Shown: positions 59,229 to 64,000 of the stretch, one piece after another
How positions within the stretch are numbered: the first letter of the stretch is position 1
How the letters are laid out: every line of letters starts with the position of its first letter
Assembly: GCA_963930775.1 (NCBI GenBank)
Contig: OZ005700.1
Span: 6,582,609 to 6,646,608, forward strand
Direction: 5' to 3'
Origin: Cliona cf. orientalis
Taxonomy: Eukaryota; Porifera; Demospongiae; Clionaida; Clionaidae
Length of the DNA: 64,000 nt
Notes under the pieces: model-generated
Told to the model about the DNA's origin: nothing
What the model saw: only the letters and a program-made list of their open reading frames with translations
Database searches by the model: none
Translations under genes and position numbers: made by a program

Positions 59229-60214
59229 ATTTAAGCATGGTCAATGGCAGACCGATCCATCAAGCACCTCCAGAGGTAGTCATCGAATCGGATGCTTCCA
59301 ACACGGGATGGGGAGCATGTTGCAGGAATGTGAGGACAAGAGGTCAGTGGTCCAAGGAGGAATCATCACTTCACATCAATTGCAAGGAGATGTTGGCAGC
59401 ATTTCTAGCACTGCAGTCATTTGTGAAGAATATGCAGGGTGTTCATATCAGACTCAAAGTCGACAACACGACAACGATGTATTATATCAACCACATGGGA
59501 GGTACACACTCCCCTCAATTAATGAAAATGACCACACAGATGTGGACATGGTGCCTCGACAGAAAGATGTTTCTATCAGCGGAGCACCTTCCTGGCAAGC
59601 TGAACCAGGTTGCGGATCAGGAATCCAGAATGCTGGGAGACAGCTCGGAATGGAAATTGAATCCAGTAGTCTTCAGCCTCTTGATGAAGCAGCTAGGCCC
59701 CTGTTCAGTGGATCTGTTTGCATCTCGGCTAACAGCCCAGTTACATCAGTATATGAGCTGGAAGCCAGATCCAGGAGCACTGGCGACAGATGCCCTATCA
59801 CAGCAGTGGACGGACATACAAGGATATGCTTTCCCTCCGTTCTCACTGATTGGAAGATGCCTGACCAAGGTACGTCAGGAGAAGGTGTCACGACTGGTGC
59901 TGATTGCACCAATGTGGCCGACACAGTCCTGGTATCCGGTGCTGCAGTCGATGGCAATCAGAGAGCCTGTGAGATTACAGCCAACTCCCGATCTGTTACA
60001 GAACCACAGAGGAGAGATTCATCCTCTAATAGTTCAAGGATCACTGAATCTAGCCGCGTGGATAGTGTCAGGAAATCCCTCAACAACCAGAGAATTTCAG
60101 AAGGAGCATCAAACCTCATTCTGGCATCTTGGAGATCCAACACTGAACAGTCCTACTCATGCAGTTGGAGAAAGTGGGAATCATGGTGTGCAGAGAATGG
60201 TTATGAAGCCATAA
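59190..60214 (+). CDS. DIRS RNase H and downstream DIRS-specific domain
   Basis: Continues the reverse-transcriptase polyprotein in a different frame from the DLHWWRVNL motif. RNase H features are IESDASNTGWGA (first Asp), INCKEMLA (Glu), KVDNTTTMYYI (Asp) and LPGKLNQVADQESR (last Asp). After it comes VDLFASRLTAQLHQYMSWKP, with FPPFSLI and APMWPTQSWYP, the conserved segment that follows RNase H in DIRS polyproteins and has been likened to a methyltransferase. The open frame actually begins much earlier (57920), but its first part is only a shadow of Gag and reverse transcriptase. It ends at 60214, overlapping the start of the recombinase domain, which is normal for the group. Confidence 0.85.
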
Positions 60215-60678
60215 ACTCTCCACTGAGAGGGATCTTGGATTTTCTTGCCTTCCAGTATCAACAAGGGAAGCAGTATCGGACGATAAACTCATATCGTTCA
60301 GCAATATCAATGACGCACACTCCCATTGAAGGAGTAGTGGCTGGAAAACATCCACTAGTCAGCAGGCTTATGAAGGGCATCTATAATAAAAGACCACCGC
60401 AACCACGATATACGTCAACATGGGACGTTCAGGTCGTCTTACAACATTTACGTGGTTGGGGAAATAATGCCAGCCTAGGGAGAAAGCAGTTATCCCTAAA
60501 GTTGGTGATGTTAATGGCATTGGCAAATGCCAGCAGGTGCTCTGAGCTTCATGCTCTTGATATTGAGAGGATGAGATTCAGTGAAAGGGGAGTGACTTTC
60601 TCCTTAGCAGAGCTAACCAAGACATCCAAGCCGGGCACAAATAAAATTGTACTTCGGAGCTGCAGGCTGCGAATATGA
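59218..60678 (+). pseudogene. DIRS tyrosine recombinase, N-terminal half (severed)
   Basis: The recognisable domain starts at about 60070. It has ASNLILASWRSNTEQSY, WRKWESWCAENGY, the helical core-binding part with TINSYRSAISMTHTP, RPPQPRYTSTWDV and the catalytic first Arg in ANASRCSELHALDI. It runs to LTKTSKPGTNK and the Ile codon ATT at 60646-60648. Beyond that it enters a copy of the element's left extension and stops at 60678. The missing C-terminal half lies on the opposite strand at 61194-60820. The upstream part of the open frame (59218 to about 60060) overlaps RNase H and is probably not translated. Confidence 0.88.
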
Positions 60679-60687
60679 CAGTGTGTA
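60646..60687 (+). repeat. DIRS internal complementary region, left-extension part (displaced)
   Basis: 42 bp identical to 56669-56710 in the same orientation. In DIRS elements the internal copy should be in the reverse orientation; inverting 60649-61194 restores that. It begins at the ATT core. Confidence 0.9.
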
Positions 60688-60819
60688 GTTCAAAGCAATC
60701 ATTTTCTTCGAATTTTAATAATCAAATAATGTATGAATTCCTCAACCAACTCATGTTTGGGAGGTAAGTGTTCAATGGTTTAACAGAAACCAAACCAATC
60801 ATTGAATAATAGTATGATG

Positions 60820-61194
60820 CTAATTATTGGCAAATAATTGAGAAAAAGAATCACTCTTGCTATCTAATAAAGGTTTATAATAATGTGTTTTGAACATATT
60901 GTCGGATGACCAATCCGCAATTTTGACGATGTCAGCAACTGACATGCCTTGAGAATAGGCAGCCGATACTGCTGCTCCTCTAGTTGAATGAGCCTTGAAA
61001 TCTTGGTACCCCACTTCAGCCAAAATCTCTTTCAGCCATCGTGCTAACGAACAGGGCTTTACTGGGCTGTAAGGTTTGATATATGACAGAAACAATTTAC
61101 TGTGCTTTCTGTCCTTGCTCGTTCTCTTGAGGTATTCCCTCAATGTAAGAACTGGACAAATTTCCTTGTCTGATGATAAAACCGGGTAGGAGAG
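60820..61194 (-). pseudogene. DIRS tyrosine recombinase, C-terminal half (inverted)
   Basis: Reads on the minus strand from 61194. It has EICPVLTLREYLKRT, then FKAHSTRGAAVSAAY (catalytic His and second Arg of the HxxR motif), IADWSSDNMFKTHYYKP (Trp/His box and nucleophile Tyr) and a stop at 60820. Together with the plus-strand half it supplies the R-HxxR-Y set. The two halves are in phase across the shared ATT codon (60646-60648 on plus, 61197-61195 on minus). Neither alone can be a functional recombinase. Confidence 0.9.
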
Positions 61195-61275
61195 AATTGA
61201 CGATCTTGCAAGGGTCTGCAAGACCTGAAGTGAGGTCAAAATTGTACGAGGAGCGTAAGGCAAGAATATGACAGT
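61195..61275 (-). repeat. DIRS internal complementary region, right-extension part
   Basis: 81 bp, exact reverse complement of 61447-61527 (69-bp right extension plus 12 bp of the inverted repeat). It is in the orientation expected for a DIRS internal region and starts at the AAT/ATT core. Confidence 0.92.
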
Positions 61276-61336
61276 CCCACCCTGAGTGCCAGATAAACTG
61301 CACTAATTCCCTCCCTATATTCCTATTATTATAGGG

Positions 61337-61458
61337 AAAAAAGAAGACTGAAAGGGCGCCAAGTACAAGGTTGATTATGTAATGGTCACGTGAGTTAAAT
61401 TTTACTTTGAATTTGCTGTCATTCGGGTAATTAGGAGACTATACACACTGTCATATTC
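61337..61458 (-). repeat. DIRS right inverted terminal repeat
   Basis: Exact reverse complement of 56694-56815. It is followed by the 69-bp right extension, 61459-61527, ending in ATT. Confidence 0.95.
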
Positions 61459-61770
61459 TTGCCTTACGCTCCTCGTACAATTTTGACCTCACTTCAGGTC
61501 TTGCAGACCCTTGCAAGATCGTCAATTATAGTTCATGTAGTTATTGTTGGGCATAAATGGCTACATACTGCCATATGTAAGGATTTTTCTCTTGTGTAAG
61601 GATTTTTTTAAGGACACTTGTCACTGGTAGCTACTCTTGTCTCACAGCCCCATTGTATACATGTAGCTACAATAACTATGTATGTGTAAGGAAATTTCTG
61701 TTGTGTAAGGATTTTCAGCATACATATAGATAGCTATGAACCGCATACTACCAACACAGAGAATATTTAC

Positions 61771-62500
61771 AATAATGTGTAAGGATTTTTCTCTTGTGTA
61801 AGACTTTTTAAGAGCACACGGGCACTCCTATCTGTCCCTGCACAGCCCCACTGAACATGGAAATAATGTGTAAGGATTTTTCTCTTGTGTAAGACTTTTT
61901 AAGAGCACACGGGCACTCCTATCTGTCCCTGCACAGCCCCACTGAACATGGAAATAATGTGTAAGGATTTTTCTCTTGTGTAAGACTTTTTAAGAGCACA
62001 CGGGCACTCCTATCTGTCCCTGCACAGCCCCACTGAACATGGAAATAATGTGTAAGGATTTTTCTCTTGTGTAAGACTTTTTAAGAGCACACGGGCACTC
62101 CTATCTGTCCCTGCACAGCCCCACTGAACATGGAAATAATGTGTAAGGATTTTTCTCTTGTGTAAGACTTTTTAAGAGCACACGGGCACTCCTATCTGTC
62201 CCTGCACAGCCCCACTGAACATGGAAATAATGTGTAAGGATTTTTCTCTTGTGTAAGACTTTTTAAGGGCACATGGGCACTCCTATCTGTCCCTGCACAG
62301 TCCCACTGAACATGGAAATAATGTGTAAGGATTTTTCTCTTGTATAAGACTTTTTAAGGGCACATGGGCACTCCTATCTGTCCCTGCACTGCCCCACTGA
62401 ACATGGAAATAATGTGTAAGGATTTTTCTCTTGTGTAAGATTTTTTAAGGGCACATGGGCACTTCTAGCCATCTCAATACTACATTGTCTAGCTAAGGAC
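61771..62500. repeat. 91-bp tandem repeat, about eight copies
   Basis: Units begin with aataatgtgtaaggattttt at 61771, 61862, 61953, 62044, 62135, 62226, 62317 and 62408, an exact 91-bp period. Central copies appear identical and the edge copies diverge (acacggg against acatggg). Related gtgtaaggatttt words occur singly at 61576-61720, suggesting the seed sequence. Confidence 0.95.
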
Positions 62501-62904
62501 TTTTCTCTTGTGTAGATATATATAAGATTTTTGAAGGGATACATATATAAAACTTTCGGAGGGCACAATCATATATACAATATTATTATGAAGTGTAAGG
62601 ATGTTTTTCCTGTGAATAGGTTCTGAACATATTATTATGCACTCATAAATATTTTATACTAGTAATGTATGATTATCTCTCTTGCGTGTTACAGTAATGA
62701 GGACATGCCCGAACTACTGGCTCAGTATAGCTATATAAGTAATCTTAGAGAAGAAATGATGGAGCTATTTGTTGCAGTGGCATCTCAACTCTAAATACAA
62801 AATTTAATATTTCTCTACTTCTGGCATTACTTGCATACTCCACCCAGAATCAGAAAACGCAAATGTGTGATTATATCGTGTGGCAGGGTAAATGTCTGCC
62901 TATA

Positions 62905-63063
62905 CAGTGGAACCCCTCTTAACGGCCACCCCTGATGGGCGGCCGCCCTGTCTATACCTAGTTGGGCGGAGCCCAACCTTCGCGGGGAGAGGGGGAAGGC
63001 CACCCCTCTATAAAGGCCACTACCTCATTCCCCAATGGTGGCCGTTATAGAGGGGTTCCACTG
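62905..63063. mobile_element. TA-duplicating MITE (CAGTGGAACCCCTCT ends)
   Basis: Inverted ends cagtggaacccctcttaacg and the near complement bound 159 bp, flanked by TA (62903-62904, 63064-63065). The paralogous site at about 7902 (gcctatacatg) is empty. Probably a pogo/mariner-type MITE. Confidence 0.88.
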
Positions 63064-63462
63064 TACATGTTTTCTTTTTATAAAAAAAAACTCTGTTGCT
63101 TGAACAATGTTGTTGTTTGTTCAATATCTCTACGGCTCACTCTAAGACTTGCTTGTGTACTTCATAATCCTGCCATCCCTATCTATATACTTACTTTGCA
63201 TTTGACAATTACATGATTACAATAAATTGTTTGTTTGAATTAACATGACCACAAAAATTAATAGTAGGGTTGGTTGGTTGGGTGGATGATAATTAGTTAT
63301 AAGTGTCATTATTTCTATGTAAATTCCATCTGTCTAGAGGCTTGTGCTGTGTGGTAGCTTTTTAAGACAGGCCTATTAAAACTATGAGTTGGTATATATG
63401 CCTGTAGTAAACTCAGCTATTGGATGTTTTAAATTTTACAGTCGGTCAGATCAAACAAATAT

Positions 63463-63841
63463 TTAATTCTGAGTGCCCTTATATGTATCTTGAATTGTGT
63501 ACATAACATGCATCATGATCAAGGCTTCATAAAACTCACGGTCACGATGTCCGGTTGTTTGTCCAGATACAAGTCCATAAACTTCATTTGGCTTTGTTTC
63601 AATATCCGTGTCAGTTGCTATAAGAGAAATGTATGCACATGTTGAAACCAATTATTGCCGGCCTCAAAAGCAGGATAACACTTTGACTCGCGCTAATTAT
63701 AACCTTGACATGTGCATTGGTGGTCACGGTGAGGCTTCCTTCCTTTGATGACTAACATAGATAACACTACAATAACAATGATGAGGATTCCTATGATCAG
63801 TGCTGCTGACGAGGCCACTCCAATAATGACTTCGATAGCCA
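63463..63841 (-). CDS. Delta-like Notch ligand C, last two exons (partial)
   Basis: Third copy of the cluster. Visible exons (minus) are 63841-63704 (membrane segment, IEVIIGVASSAALIIG, then a Cys/His-rich juxtamembrane end) and 63617-63463 (tail with DTDIETKPNEVYGLVSGQ). Both have the same lengths (138 and 155 nt) and phases as in A and B. The ectodomain exons would lie past 64000. The flanking sequence (63240-64000) is nearly the same as 9950-10720 and 27700-28370. Reading frames are open in both exons. Confidence 0.8.
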
Positions 63842-64000
63842 CTGGAATGACAAAAACATGAGTAACAATTACTTGCATGTCTCCCACATGATCATGAAAG
63901 TATGAATGTTAATCAATACCATTTGACAATGTACTGTCCTACTCCTATGTTATATAAACGGAATGTCACTTGGATACTCTGAGGTTTCATGGCCATTATT

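Larger units (their letters stand above)
56669..61527 (+). mobile_element. DIRS-type tyrosine-recombinase retrotransposon with internal inversion
   Basis: A 4859-bp element. It has a Gag-like ORF, a reverse transcriptase, an RNase H and a tyrosine recombinase. Inverted terminal repeats at 56694-56815 and 61337-61458 are identical over 122 bp. The left outer extension is 56669-56693 and the right outer extension is 61459-61527. Both outer ends abut ATT (56669-56671 and 61525-61527), as expected for crossover at a shared core rather than a staggered-cut duplication. Parts of both extensions recur internally, as the internal complementary region of DIRS elements does. Here that region is split by an inversion of 60649-61194. 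The identical repeats suggest recent activity. Confidence 0.92.

Noticed and set aside
60619..61263. Recombinase halves as two exons with an intron between
   Set aside because: The halves are on opposite strands, and both breakpoints coincide with the element's ATT core and end copies, which splicing does not explain.
61195..61263. N-terminal extension of the C-terminal recombinase frame (PYAPRTILTSLQV...)
   Set aside because: It is exactly the right-end extension of the element and would add about 23 residues with no counterpart in DIRS recombinases.
61771..62500. CRISPR-like array
   Set aside because: Whole 91-bp units repeat without variable spacers, in a eukaryotic context.

Overview
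The window is eukaryotic, AT-rich and repeat-dense. Its genes are spliced (GT-AG introns) and animal-type, with a signal peptide, MNNL and DSL domains, EGF repeats and a membrane segment. The DSL (Notch ligand) genes, a DIRS retrotransposon, a dense set of short inverted-repeat transposons and abundant TAGCTA-rich sequence suggest an early-branching metazoan. A demosponge such as an Amphimedon relative is my inference, not something the sequence proves.

Host genes. Three paralogous Delta-like genes lie on the minus strand. Gene A (10186-15097, five exons, 404 aa) and gene B (27824-30801, five exons, 418 aa) both have complete open models with matching exon phases. Gene C (63463-63841) shows only its membrane and tail exons, and the rest lies beyond the right edge. 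Three orphan tail exons of a second paralogue type sit at about 6.6, 26.3 and 39.3 kb. The cluster therefore grew by repeated segmental duplication, and the intergenic and intronic sequence is duplicated with it. A broken copy of a gene family with a YHGT/RPYGI-type domain lies at 34.8-35.5 kb.

Mobile DNA. A complete DIRS-type retrotransposon occupies 56669-61527 (Gag-like ORF, reverse transcriptase, RNase H, tyrosine recombinase, 122-bp identical inverted terminal repeats). Its internal complementary region has been split: a 546-bp segment holding the C-terminal half of the recombinase gene is inverted. The breakpoints fall on the ATT core that also marks the element's two ends. This looks like site-specific self-inversion by the element's own recombinase and is the most striking observation here. 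A second large element (48044-52650, 5-bp target duplication CTAAA) carries a two-exon gene for a 997-aa transposase-like protein. Several small elements in the window share its 5-bp duplications, and some also share its terminal and subterminal motifs. Many other MITEs have TA, TAA/TTA, 4-, 8- or 9-bp duplications, and several have an empty paralogous site in this same window. Degraded LINE fragments lie at 4.2-4.9, 44.6-45.1 and 52.8-53.1 kb.

Repeats. There are microsatellites, 37-bp and 91-bp minisatellites, a degenerate minisatellite at 18.7-19.8 kb, perfect palindromes and long hairpins. Large stretches (for example 1.2-2.7, 16.2-18.7, 19.8-22.0, 32.3-34.8 and 53.1-54.1 kb) show no recognisable gene.
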